A DNA stretch of 64,000 bases, taken from contig CM055114.1 of NCBI GenBank assembly GCA_029204225.1, positions 20,055,634-20,119,633 on the forward strand, written 5' to 3'. Below are positions 32,936 to 44,476 of this stretch, in pieces. The translations under genes were made by a program, and so were the position numbers. The notes under the pieces are model-generated. The model did no database searches, had not been told where the DNA came from, and was given only the letters and a program-made list of their open reading frames with translations. This DNA comes from Diphasiastrum complanatum. Its lineage: Eukaryota; Streptophyta; Lycopodiopsida; Lycopodiales; Lycopodiaceae. Within the stretch, counting starts at the first letter, position 1. Each line of letters begins with the position of its first letter.

Positions 32936-34168
32936 AAAGAGAGTGATTTTGATTAGATCTTCATGTATTTCCAAGTTCTAGCATGGTAAATGCATGATTT
33001 CTAGCTTGTGTATGATCCTAACAAAATGCATGATCTCTTGATCCAGTTGTCATGTTTTGGATCTGATTTCTCACATGTTTTATGATATTGGTCCCATGAG
33101 ACAATGTCTTGTATCATGTGTCCTAGCGGCCCAAAACTTAACCATAGATACTTGTGTGTGATCCTAACCAAATGTAATTTTGATCTCCATAACTGCTAGG
33201 TGTTAGATTAATGTGTCATAAAATGAAACCAAAGCGCCTTCACTAATTCTTTTTAGTGAATTTGTTTGCTTTCATCAAAAGCATTTCCTCAATACCTATA
33301 TGGCCTCCTATAAATTTTTCTTTTTAATAATGTGAATGGTGTAGATGAAAAGCTACATTGCAATAATGTTTTATACAAAGTTTGAAATCTTGAAAGACTT
33401 TTTGATGTCCTACAAAATGCAACCCAAAATCATGATAGTTGTAAAATTTTGATTCAACAAACAATTCTTCTATAGTTTTGCCGAAACACGGGGCATATTG
33501 TGATACTCTTTGATCAAATTATTGTACAAAATATGAAAGGGCTTTTATTATGTAGGCTTAAGATTGTCAATTGAACGCCTGCAGATGTACATATTAACAA
33601 CGTTGGCAATATATTTGTTGCTGCCCCTCAAAAAATAGGCCACAAACATATCAATCAAGCGTGTAGCCTTAATTATAAATTCGATGCATGCCTTATTACA
33701 TATAATCATCATGGTTCTCCAACAAAAATGAAGCTCAATTTAAAAAAAAAAAAAATCTGGCGGAAACAAAAATAAATGTTCTTCCAAAAAAAAAAGATTG
33801 CAATCTGCTAGGGAAAATATGAGTTCATTTTTGTAAGATTAGCTCATTATCAGAACAACGATAGTGCAAAAGGAAAACCAAATTCGGTACACATTTATAT
33901 TTGAATCTCTGAAGAAGCTTAGGCAAGAAAAAAACTTGAACACACATTTTTTTTAAAATCTCTAATGAAGCTCAGGTCAAAAGAAGATTCAGTATGTCTA
34001 TCTTTTCTAATCTCAGCAACGAAGCTCAAACCCCATAAAAACCACCTAAAAAAAATCAAATCGTTCCTGACATGGTTTCATACTGCAGAACCACAAGGTT
34101 TTGGAACGATGGAGCAAGATTTAAATGTGTTAGCTAGCTCTCATCGTGTACACGGCACCATGGCATTG
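32936..34168. other. Spacer with a right-arm-specific 533 bp
   Basis: No gene seen. 33578-34110 is absent from the left arm. It has A-rich runs and no target-site duplication, so deletion on the left is as likely as insertion on the right. Confidence 0.5.
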
Positions 34169-35117
34169 CATGTTAGGGTTGCATGTATAAACGAAGACTC
34201 CCAACACCATTCTGGACTATTACTTACTTGGCCATGCCCAGTGGCCATATTGTATGTGGACTCCTTTGCCATGATCCTTGCAATAAGTCGTACACTATAG
34301 TTCTCGATGTGTTGGAGTTCCTAAATTCATGCCACCTCAATACTATGTAATCCTCAAAGCCTGTTGCCCACCACCAACAATCCACCTCTGCGATAAATCA
34401 TCAGCGAAAGAGAAGATTTTAGCGTTATACGATAAACTAGTAAGTAATGAGCACATATAAGAACAACATAAGTTAGCATTTGCTGATGAGCAATTATCGA
34501 CTTTTTCTATGGAAACGTGGAGAGAGAAGCTGTGGTTCAAAAATCTACTTGAACAAAGCAGTCATAAAAGAATAGACGTCTAACACGCACTAGGATTATT
34601 TACGTCAAAGTTAACGTCCGAGAAGACATCCGCAATAAGTTGGTGAGGAATGGTGGCAACCAGCTCCTTCCACTCTGCAGTCGAGTCTATGTTCACCTCC
34701 CATATTGCAATGTCAGAAATAGTACAACCACAAGACAGAACCATAAAGAGACGACCTCTAATACCCACCAGAACGCGTTTGACTGTTATAATTCCTTTCC
34801 CTTTTGGTTTTAGTTCGATCTTATATTGCATTGTCCACATTGAATGTATGCTATTTTCACTCCAAACACCATCTTCAATATTTTACGCCATCATCGTATC
34901 AAGGCGGAGATCAAGCATGGCATACATAACCTTGCCACAAACAATTGTTCGTCGATGCATGGAGTCCATAAGCTATAACTTTACGCTTCCACTTTCATTC
35001 CAACGGTTAGATATTGACTCAACACATGCATCGTGGCTACATATCCCATCTCGTCTCTAAACTGCCCTCTTACCACAATAACCTTGTACGTCTTGGTGAG
35101 TTTGTCCACCACTAATC
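34169..35117 (-). pseudogene. F-box-like relic, right-arm copy
   Basis: Mirror of 8235-9183 with the same LVVDKLTKTYKVFVV start and VLVGIRGRLFMVLS block. The putative intron donor differs between arms (gttaac here, gtaact on the left), so the intron call is uncertain. Frameshifted in the same places. Confidence 0.35.
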
Positions 35118-35363
35118 TCTGCAAAGAGAACCTTCTAGAAAGAGAACCATCTAGAGAGAGAAGGAGAACATTCTAGAGAGAGAGAGATATATAAAAGAGC
35201 AACCTGATAGAGAGGGGGCCGTGAGAGGAGCGTAGTTTTTTTAAATTTTTTAGGATTTTTTTAGGGTTAGAACAAAAAATAGCAATAATGTGAGTTGAGA
35301 GAGAGAATGTTAGCATTGATGGAAAAATTGCGTTTCTTGCATTTTCATTGGGCCGCGTGTGCC

Positions 35364-35681
35364 CTAAGTCTTCAATGACAGGCAGTTGAAGGGCACAGCT
35401 GAAGGGTGATGGACAGTTTTTTGGAACTTTTCAGAAAAGAGTAGAAAGAGGAAAATGTAGAAGTTTCGTAGAGAGAGAAGGATATATATATGCGTGGAGA
35501 AAGAGAGCGCATAGGAGCCAGTGTGACGAGGGTGAGGGAAAGGATTTTTCAAAAAATTAGGGCTTTTCTTAGGGGTACACTTTTTTTAGGGCTTTAGAAT
35601 GAAACATAGCGAGAATGTGAGTTGAGAGAGAGAGAGAGAGTGAGAGAGAGAGAGAGAAATCACACTGCTCATATCAACCAC
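35364..35681 (-). repeat. GA-rich tract, mirror of 7694-8000
   Basis: GA microsatellites at about 35623-35656 with the diverged upstream duplication; no gene. The frame 35364-35552 is chance sequence. Confidence 0.5.
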
Positions 35682-36176
35682 TGTCAGATTCCTTATACAC
35701 CAAAATTATCGCAAATCCTGCTAACATGTATGCCCCCCCCTCAATATGCTTATGCTTACTATAAGCTTGTCTAAAATTGAGCAAAATCCCCATAGTATTT
35801 TTCCACATTGCAAAGTAGCCTAAATTAATGCAAATGATTTCATAGAGATTGTGCTCTATTTGCCTCCCAAAAATTATCTATCCTAATGCAGAGGATTTAC
35901 ACATGCTTAAGTGATAACCTCGATCCTGTGGAGGAAAAATTCTGACATTACCACTACAAGAAACTCTGGCTCCATAAATTCAAAACATGACTCCAACGCA
36001 TTGCAATATGCCTCTTCAGTTATTATCATCCAACTGCCCCGAACTATTGTACATAAAGCTCCATTCTCACCAACACCAAGATTAACAATAAACTCCTTTG
36101 CCGCATCTACTACCTTGGTAGACTAAAGAACCGCTAAATGCTACAATCCCATCTTTGCTAAATAAGATAGAATCAC
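35682..36176 (-). pseudogene. RNase H-like relic, right-arm copy
   Basis: Mirror of 7176-7670 on the minus strand. The frame 35911-36126 on the opposite strand is its shadow. Confidence 0.33.
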
Positions 36177-37069
36177 CACGACATTAACTTCTGGTTGTCA
36201 AATGAAATCAAAACCCTTCGTCATGTGTGGCATAGCGAACCATTGTCGATTCACGGACGCACAAGAAAATAGAATGCTAAGAATTGCGAATAGAAAACAA
36301 GAATCCAGAACATACTTTGCAAAGTGCAAAACTCTCACGCAAAAAACCTTTTAATTCATTCTTAACCCTACACACACTAAAATGAATAATAGCACAACAC
36401 CAAATGTATGACACGTGTACTCCACCGCTTACAAAAAAAAAACACAACTCTCAAAAAGAAACCATGTAGAACTGTCACTAAGTGCGTGAAAAAGAGAATT
36501 GCATGACATCTTAACATAGCCACAAATTACAGTACTGATATCAAACTGACCACAACACACCTAATATACATAGACCACAAACTCTGTAAGATCATGAAAC
36601 ACCACGGAACTCTATAAGACCATGAAACGCTATTTAATATTTATATGTAAATGTCGTAAGCCGCAAAATTCCATTAATTTCAGAATGCCATAAGCTACAA
36701 GATGCCAAAAGCCACAAAAAGTCGTAACTAGTAAAACAAAAACCTGACTATCAACCAAACTACATAACTAGAACAACAAAACACCTCGTAAATCCACGAC
36801 AAACCATAATGGTCTTAAAATATTAACACCAAGACTCATTAAAGCGTATCTCCAACAATATCCTTTAACCAAACATAATTCTCAATACATCACCCACTAA
36901 AATTGTAAACAATAACAATCCTCCAACCAACACCAACAAAATGCTAACATCAAACAATGAGTAACTCAGCTAATGGAGAGGGTTTTTTTCGACTTATATT
37001 CAATTTGGCCTGGGATGCAAAGGGACTTGTTGTGATAGAAGACAAATTACAAAGTTTGGCGACATCGAG
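36177..37069. other. No recognisable gene; A/C-rich strand
   Basis: Mirror of the T/G-rich stretch at 6281-7175. Ends where the gypsy LTR starts. Confidence 0.4.
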
Positions 37070-37752
37070 TGTCGGGCCAGCCAAATTGGCACCATGTGTG
37101 TGTAAGTCCAACCCGATGATCACATAGTTATTTGATTAGTTACAAGTCAACAAAAGGACTTTAGGCCTTTTTGCGGGACTTTTAATGTCGCAGGGCCTAA
37201 ATATCAAGTTAGTGAATAAAGTTGGGTTTCCCTCCAATTTGGATGGTTCCCACTCTTTTTTAGATTTGAATAATTAGGGAGGTAGAAATGGACCAATAGG
37301 ATTCAGAGGCCAGTGTCCTCCTCTCCACTATAAAAAGGGACCAACTCGAGCTCCTACACATGTTTTATTTTTTCATTTCAGTAAAGCAGATTGGTTCTCT
37401 TGTGAATGGATTGATGAATGTCCTTGCTCTCTATCACTTTTTCTCCATCTCTCATGCTTTATTTGTGTTTTGCTAATTGTTGTATTTGATTGTTATTGGG
37501 ATTGCATGTTTTTATACTTTCTATGAGGGAGAAAGGAAGATAGAGAAAGTGTAAGCCTTCTTGTTATGGATCTAGTGTTAGTGGATGTAGTGTTAATGCT
37601 TAGGGTTAATAGATGTTAGAGTTAGATGTGAATCTAAACTATACTATCGCTCTCATGGGAACGAATCTATGCGTGACAACTAACTTCATCTCTTTGATGT
37701 TAGATTGATTAGATCTTGGGTTGATGTTAGGCAAGGAAAGAAACCGACTACA
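37070..37752 (+). repeat. Gypsy-1 5' LTR
   Basis: Tentative limits: starts TGTCGGGCCAGCC at 37070 and ends ...GACTACA at 37752, five bases before the PBS. TATA box tataaaaagg at about 37329. About 683 bp. No 3' LTR is present, so the start cannot be confirmed by comparison. Confidence 0.5.
37329..37336 (+). promoter_or_regulatory. TATA box of Gypsy-1 LTR
   Basis: tataaaaa followed by gggacc, the only good TATA in the LTR. Mirrored at about 6105-6112. Confidence 0.5.
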
Positions 37753-37756
37753 ATTT

Positions 37757-37774
37757 TGGTGTCGTTGTCGGGGA
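37757..37774 (+). other. Gypsy-1 primer binding site (tRNA-Asp type)
   Basis: TGGTGTCGTTGTCGGGGA, matching the tRNA-Asp complement at 15 of 18 positions with three C to T changes, identical to the mirror at 5669-5686. Confidence 0.75.
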
Positions 37775-38953
37775 GCTATGCAAATTTTTCAGTTTGCAGT
37801 ATGTTTGTTAGATGGTTAGCTTGCAGTAGGCATCTTGTCATTGCATGAATAATGTTAGATCTACATTTAGGGTTAGTTTTGGAGTGATTTTGCTTGATTT
37901 GAGTGGATTTTCTTGTTTGAAATCTAATTTGATTGTGTAACAGGGAAAGCTATTCAGATCACGAATCTTAAGATCCATTTGGATCTGAGATATCAGAAAA
38001 AACAACAAAAATCGGTCAAATCTGCCAGATTTTGGCCAAGAGGAGATAAAAATCGCCAGCTGATAACTTTTGCCCTCTTTCTGAAAAACCTTCACCGAGT
38101 TGCAGACACCTTCGGTTTTGATCACATAACCTTCCGTTTGAAGGGAAAACAATCCTTCTTAGCAGATTTTTGGAAATATCAAAAAACACAAAAAAATCAT
38201 CAAAACCCTAAAAAATACAGAAAAAGAACCTTTGTCCGATTCATTATGCATAGGTGTGATTTAGATCTATCTACTGCCAGGTCAGCAAAGAATAATATCA
38301 GAAGTAGAAAGTTTTCTCAGAGGATCAGTTTTCATATTATCATATTTTTGCCAAAAAAATCTCCTTTTTGCAAAAATACCAGTATTACACTTGATTTTTT
38401 GCCAAAACCGTTACCAAAATTCTAGAACATTCTATTTATAATAAAATACTATATTTGAGTTCGGCAAACATTCTTCCTATGTAGATCATAGAAAATCTTG
38501 ATTTTTACCCTCGCCAAACTACATAAACTGTGTTTTTGTATGCCAAAAACCTTCGTCGAGTTTACCCTAGCTTTATCTATGTCAGATTTTGAATTTGAGA
38601 GTTCTACGAAGGTTATTTCCGTAGAAATTGTCAAAAAAACCTGATCAGAGAGTTTTTCTCAAAAATAGCACTGTTGAACCTTCGCCTAGGGAACCTTTGC
38701 CAATTCTATTTTTAGGTTCTTACTTTCCAGATCAAGTCTATCAAATTTTGGGTCAAATATGATACAGTCTGATTTTAATTCAGAGAAATTTTTCATTTTT
38801 GAGAAGTATCGATTGATTGAATTTTGAAATCTTTTTCATGAAATAGAAATCTAATTCTTCAAAAGTGGAATAGATCTAGCAGATCTGATCTGAGACAGTT
38901 TTGATTGAAAATCTAGATCCAATATCATTGTCTACTTGATTCAATCTGTAAAG
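37775..38953 (+). other. Gypsy-1 leader, right-arm copy
   Basis: Untranslated leader between the PBS and gag. The open frame 37979-38425 is Lys-rich with no known domain and has no intact counterpart in the left arm. Confidence 0.55.
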
Positions 38954-41364
38954 ATGGCTGCCCTTGGAGGTGCTCCTCAGGAAGTCAATCCCATCATTGT
39001 TAGAAGAGCACCCCATTTGGATCTACCCAAATACAATGGATTAACAGATCTAGTTAGATTTCCTCATATCTATTATGAATCTTGTGAAGTCTATGGCAAA
39101 ATTTTTCCCCAAGACAAACTTAAGCTTTTTCCTATGGCCTTCATAGGCGTAGCACAAGATTGGTATTATAATCAGATGAAACTGAGCGTACAGTTTGGGA
39201 GATTGTTAAAAGAACCCTTATCACACGGTTCAAACCTCGAAAGTTTATGGAAGACCCTTTCCTACTTTTAAGTAAAACTAAAATGAGAAAGTGGGAAATG
39301 GTTTGAGATTACATTGAACGGGTAAAATGCCTCAGATCTGAGTGCGAACCTGAGCTGATTAACGAAAATGCCATGATTATGTAGTTTTTGTCAAGTTTAC
39401 CTAAAAGGATCAGATGTGAGCTGAAACACCATAATGAGTACGCAATGTTGCAGAATGCTATGGATGATGCAATTCGGGAGGAGGATGAAGATTCAGACGA
39501 TGAGCCGAATATAAGTATGTTGTCTTATACAGCAGGGCAGACCACTATGACATCCACCACTATTGCACCAACGAATGTCAATGCTACTGTAGAAATGATG
39601 CTCACTGAGTTCGAGAAACTCGGGAAGAACCAGCAAAAACAAATGGAAAAGTTGCAGTCGCAATTTGATGAGAAGAACAAAGCATTGGAAGATTTCCATG
39701 GACAAGCGAAAAAGGAACCTGAGAAGTTTTCAAAGACTTTTCCTACCAGGGAAAATGTTTGGTGTTCTATTTGTATATGGGGAGATCACACAGTGAATGA
39801 ATGTCCTCAATTGAAAAAACGAATGGAAATCATTGTATGCCATTTGTGTAATTCGCCTAATCATGAGACTGCTTTTTGCAATCCTTGGATAATTCAGCAA
39901 CGGTATGCCCACATGGGATACCGAGAACCACAGTATAGAGGAAATCCAGCAGCCAGACCTCGACAATCTGCTCTTGGATACCCGGAACGTTTAGCCTTAC
40001 CTGCCCCACCAAAGCACCTCTCCTCTTGCCAATTTGATGGAACCAGAACCATACAGAAGTGCCGAGCAATGGAACTATGGTAATGATACAAAAGGTGGAT
40101 CTTCAGAATAGTATGCTATTTATGCTATCGCGCAACAACAGGCATCTAAAAACTGGACCAGAGCACCACTTGGATGCTTTGCATGTGGAGAAAATCACAA
40201 AGTTGCAGAATGTCCAAATAAAAAAAAAATTTATACCATTATGTCATGACTGTGGTTATGGGCATTGCTATAAAGATTGTCCAGCAAGACCAAGCCACCA
40301 CCGACTACAGGTCCTGTAAATTTGATAACAATCAAGCAAAGACTAGTAGCTCATAATAAACCAAGTGTACCCTTGATGGTGGTCACCAGAGCACAAAAGC
40401 AGAAAGAACCAATAGCGGATCTAGTACCTACTACTTCTATACCATTAACTGATATACCAACAGCATCTGGAGTCTATCCAAATCTTCATGTAGAAAAAAG
40501 AAGATATCAGGATATGAGGCAATAGATTAAACATCTGCAAGAAGAAGAGGAGCTTGAAGCTGCTAAAGCAACAACCGAAGTTCGTTCTTCACCATTGCAG
40601 CCACCAAGAAATTCACGTACAGATATGAATGATCAGTTACCTGATTTTGATCATGAATTTGAAGCCTGTACTAAGAAATTAGAAATTTGCTCTAATGCAT
40701 CATCATGAAGAACCCTTCAAGATGACTGAACCAGAAGCACCGCAAACAGAACTGCTCATGAATATTTTGTCTAGTAAGATCACTATTTCATTGGGAGAGT
40801 TCCTGAAGTTGGTGCCAAAAGCAAAAGAAGTCTTAGCGCAAAATTTAGCTCAAGCAAAACTAGGAGTCCATCAGGAACCACTTTTTTCTGCTGGTTTTGA
40901 AGAATCTAATCCCAAGAACAAGGAATCTGAGAAGTTTGCAGACTTTTCCTACCAGGGAAAATGTCTGGTGTTCTATTTGTATAGGTGATCACACAGTGAA
41001 TGAGTGTCCTCAGTTGAAAAAATGAATGGAAATTAGTGTATGCCATTTGTGTAACTCGTCTGATCATGAGACTGTTTTTTGCAACTTCAATCCTCGGATA
41101 ATTCAGCAACGGTATGCGCAAATGGGATACCGAGAACCACAGTATGGAGGAAATCCAGCAGCTAGACCTCGACAATCTGCTCTTGGATACCCGGAACGTT
41201 TAGCCTTACCTGCCCCACCAAATCACCTCGCTCCTCCTGCCAATTTGATGGAAGATTTCACCACCACACTCTCTGATACTGCTGCTAGGGTTCCAGAACT
41301 GTTGCTGGTGTCAACAACAAAGGAACAGCAATTGGAAGACTACTTTATGCATGCTAGAATTTAG
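38954..41364 (+). pseudogene. Gypsy-1 gag, right-arm copy with extra knuckles
   Basis: ATG at 38954 opens the gag domain (DLPKYNGLTDLVRFPHIY, LKLFPMAFIGVAQDWYYNQM), frameshifted near 39230. The next frame (39388-40083) holds an acidic linker, a Gln-rich coiled stretch and knuckles at 39763-39804 and 39838-39879 (CX2CX4HX4C). Further knuckles at 40175-40213 and 40242-40280 (CX2CX3HX4C) are split by a frameshift at an A run. A duplicated pair lies at 40969-41007 and 41041-41082; its first knuckle has lost one residue. It stops at 41364 and abuts the Copia-1 LTR; no protease or RT. Confidence 0.82.
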
Positions 41365-41379
41365 AAATGCACAAAAATT

Positions 41380-41878
41380 TGATCATAAACACTTAGATAT
41401 GACTTAGGACTCTCCATGTCCGTACAACATCAATACAGTACAATAATTCACACGTGTGAAAGCTAAATCAACCATAAAATCAACATTCTACACATAGAAA
41501 CTCAAGATATCACATCAAATGGACATAGAAACACAAGAGATGAATTTTCTACAACGAAAGAACTTTGATTGATTATTTTGCCATTGAAGGTACAACTATT
41601 TATAGCTTCCAAAATATCATTTGTCCACTTGCCCCAAACTTGACCTGAATTGAAAACAACTAAATACTTCATCAAAAACCTAGAAATACTAGTCTAGATG
41701 CAATGTATCATATTTAGCCAATTAGAATGGGTCCAAAATTGACCTCATCCACTTATCTCTTTGCCAAAAATAGTACAAACACTATTAGGCCCTTATTGAC
41801 AAATATGAAACTATATCTAAGTTGAGATCTCATCATTTGGCCTCCAAAAAACAACAAACTAGTTGACAATTTTTCACA
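41380..41878 (-). repeat. Copia-1 LTR, right outer copy
   Basis: Mirror of 1560-2058 with TG start at 41878, CA end at 41380 and TATA at 41598-41604. Confidence 0.8.
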
Positions 41879-42700
41879 CTCCCTCTTCAACTAGTTTTAG
41901 CATAGATTTAGATAGAACTCCAAGTGAGCATGATCTTTCGCATTATATCTCAGGAATAGAAGTATTTAGAGCTTATCCATTTACTCTCATTTGTCAAGAG
42001 AAGTATTCTAATTTTATTCTTCATATGGTAGATGCAAAGTCTTGTGATACACCAATGGAGTCAAATGTAAAGCTCACTATAAGAGATAATGAAACATCCT
42101 TCAAGGACATTACTCTCTATAGCAAGCTAGTTGGTTCACTCATATATATAACCATCACAAGACCTGATCTAAGCTATTGTGTTGGTAGATTAAGCCAATT
42201 CACGCATGATACTAGTCTGGAGCATTGGAAACTAGGCAAGAGGGTATTGAGATACATCTTGGGAACTAATGATTTTGGGATTGTTTATGGAGGATCATAA
42301 CCAAACTTGTATGGATTTTCAGATTCAGACTTTTCTAGAGATCAAATGGATAGGAAATCCATAGGTGCACATGCTATTTTCATAATTGATGGAGCTATAT
42401 CTTGGATGTCAAAAAAACAAGCTACAATGTCATTGTTATCTAGTGAGGCCGAGTGCAAAGATCTTACATCTTGCACAAAGGATATGTTATGGATCAAAAG
42501 GATGGTAATGGATTTTCACTTTTTGGATTTTTCAAAGAGTCCAATCATCTTTTGTGGTAACCTTTCAAACCAAATATTGGCAAGGAATCCTATTTTTCAT
42601 GCAAGGAGCAAGCATATTGAAGTGGCTTATCAAATTGTGGGAGAACAAGTCATGGAAAAGGGGGTGGAGCTTCAACATGTTTATTCAAGAGAGTGAAGCA
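41879..42700 (+). pseudogene. Inverted Copia-1 RT connection plus RNase H, right outer copy
   Basis: 41879-41932 is the minus-strand pol tail and PPT. The plus-strand RT connection (to the stop at 42300) and RNase H (42307-42696, YGFSDSDFSRDQMDRKS, then SSEAECKDL) are oriented against the LTR and RT palm, as in the other copies. Confidence 0.83.
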
Positions 42701-42910
42701 TAGAACAACATCAGACTCTTTTTCTATTGCCATCTTGATATAATCAACATCTTGATTGTTACCTCCACTCAAAATGATATCAATCATATAGATTAGAAGA
42801 ATGATAACATCATTTCCAACAAATCTGTAGTAAAGTGAATGATCATACTCACTCATCTTGAAATTTTGAGAAAGAAGAAAAGTGTTAAGCTTAGCATAAC
42901 AACTCCTCAT
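42701..42910 (-). pseudogene. Copia-1 RT palm (YMID), right outer copy
   Basis: Mirror of 528-737: YMIDIILSGG retained, with KMAIEKES replacing KMALEKEF near the break. Confidence 0.83.
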
Positions 42911-42919
42911 CTGATTTGT

Positions 42920-43215
42920 ACATGCTACTTACTGAATCAATCTATCTTCTTATTGCGTTCAATATCATGTCAGAATATATGCTTCTCTGTAGCTATTTAT
43001 AACTGATAAATCTGTTATTGTTTCGTCTGATCTGTTGAATACTTCAACACTGCAATATTCTTTACACTACTTTACACTATGAAATTGTTTGACTACAAAA
43101 TCACTTTGGTACTAATAATTCCAAAGTTATTTGCTAAAGGATTGAACGTGACTTCTGTCATTATAGCTTTGTTCAATTATTGATAGGAGTAGTCATGCAT
43201 TAGAAAAGAAAGCTT
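42920..43215. repeat. Repeat R1, right outer copy
   Basis: Mirror of 233-510; same junctions with Copia-3 RT and Copia-1 RT. Confidence 0.6.
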
Positions 43216-43672
43216 ATTCCGCTGCGCTCAATAGTTCATTCATAGACTTTGAATTATCGAATCATCCTTCCTTCTTCCAACATAATGAGCTTCGCCTAGA
43301 TCTATCATATCGAATTCTGAGACAACATTCATTTTGCATCTTTATTAGTTTGTCACTATTGTTTAATAGCAATGTGTCATCCACGTACAATGTAATGATA
43401 ATAAAGAAATGCTGCGCTGACTTGAATTAAACATTCAAATATAAAGTGCTTGGATTCTAACCATGATCGATAAAAAAAAAGTGTTGATCCTCTAGAACCA
43501 AACTCTAGTAGATTGCTTCAAGTCGTAAAGTGTGCTCTATGAAGTTTACATACATTATTTTACCTTGTCGTTTATTAGATAACCTTCAGAAGATATCATG
43601 TACGTATCTTCTTAGATAACTCCATTTAGATACGTTGTATGTACATCCATATGATGTATCTCCAGATTCTCT
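43216..43672 (-). pseudogene. Copia-3 RT, right outer copy
   Basis: Minus-strand RT continuing from the gag-RT fusion. Fragments resemble HVCKLHRALYDLKQ, then YVDD (43376-43387) and the EFDMIDLGEA block, with several stops and frameshifts. Beyond 43437 the sequence leaves the visible palindrome but stays homologous to the inner copies as the same element family. Confidence 0.72.
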
Positions 43673-43963
43673 TCAGCAACATACGATAGTTACTAGAAGT
43701 CTGATTGAAGAATGCTTTACTACCGAGCTGAAAGTCTCACTATAGTCGATATGTGCTGGTCTCTCCTTCAAACCTACAACAATATCCAGAACATCATTCA
43801 TCTCAAGAAATGATTCCATCCTCACTTTCCACAACGAATAGTTACTTGAGGTAAGCCTATCATTGCCTTCTAACATGAAGCCTCCACTTGTAGCCATGTT
43901 GAAGTGACCTGATCTTCTTCTTTCAACCTGTTCCAATGCACAAAGCACTCTCTTGAATGTCAA
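43673..43963 (-). pseudogene. Copia-3 gag N-terminus fused to RT
   Basis: Gag starts at ATG 43897: MATSGGFMLEGNDRLTSSNY, then SLWKVRMESFLEMNDVLDIV, the usual copia gag opening (NY-x-x-W). After GLKERPAH the frame runs straight into RT at IDYSETFSSVVKHSSIRLLV. Some 2-3 kb of gag, protease and integrase is missing at an in-frame junction near 43752, leaving a 97-codon open chimera. The upstream 22 codons are leader. Confidence 0.8.
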
Positions 43964-44464
43964 AAAGTAAACTCAAGAAGAAATCACAAAGATATGGAAC
44001 CTCTCAAATCTCTTCTACAACTATTAACTAGAAAATCAACACATAGAATAGTGAAATCTTGATTGAGGCTATGATATATCCTCAATCTAATGATTCTTGC
44101 AACTTCCTAAGATTGAAACACACTCAAATGAAGTTCAGTAACCTCACAAACTAGAGATCCAATCAAAATTAGGGTTTTGACATAATCACAAAAAATTGAA
44201 TATCCCAAATTCTACATGCAATTTCTAAAAACTTGATATATTCTTGTAGCCTCCAATGAGACCTTCCTAATGCACCAAAAATCAGATAATTCCAATTGAT
44301 CAAGTATATAACCCTATATTGAGTTTTGAACTACAAAAGATCAATTCTACATATGCAAAATTGCTGACTTTTGAGTAGAAATCAATCTAGCATGCTCTAG
44401 CATTGGTAACTCCTCCAAATCCTTGCTAAAGATGGATGATCCTTTCATAACCTGAAACACAATA

Positions 44465-44476
44465 GCTCTGACACCA
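44465..44476 (-). other. Copia-3 primer binding site (tRNA-iMet type)
   Basis: Minus strand TGGTGTCAGAGC, preceded by CA, the expected LTR end. Gag lies about 570 nt downstream, a normal copia leader length. Confidence 0.75.

Larger units (their letters stand above)
24736..43437 (-). repeat. Right arm of the giant inverted repeat
   Basis: Reverse-complement partner of the left arm. Relative to the left arm it has an extra 533 bp (33578-34110), an extra 86 bp at a gypsy LTR start (about 37067-37155), an extra 575 bp of copia pol (25915-26490) and a longer CT tract. It lacks about 636 bp (left 14797-15432) and a tandem unit of about 440 bp (left 16565-17000). The many independent indels and substitutions argue against a simple read-level palindrome artefact. 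Confidence 0.95.

Noticed and set aside
37979-38425. 148-codon Lys-rich gene
   Set aside because: A-rich gypsy leader; the left arm has it only in broken form and no domain is visible.
1-43437. Read-level palindrome artefact of long-read sequencing
   Set aside because: The arms differ by substitutions and several large indels, unlike the near identity of an artefact; a haplotype misjoin is not excluded.
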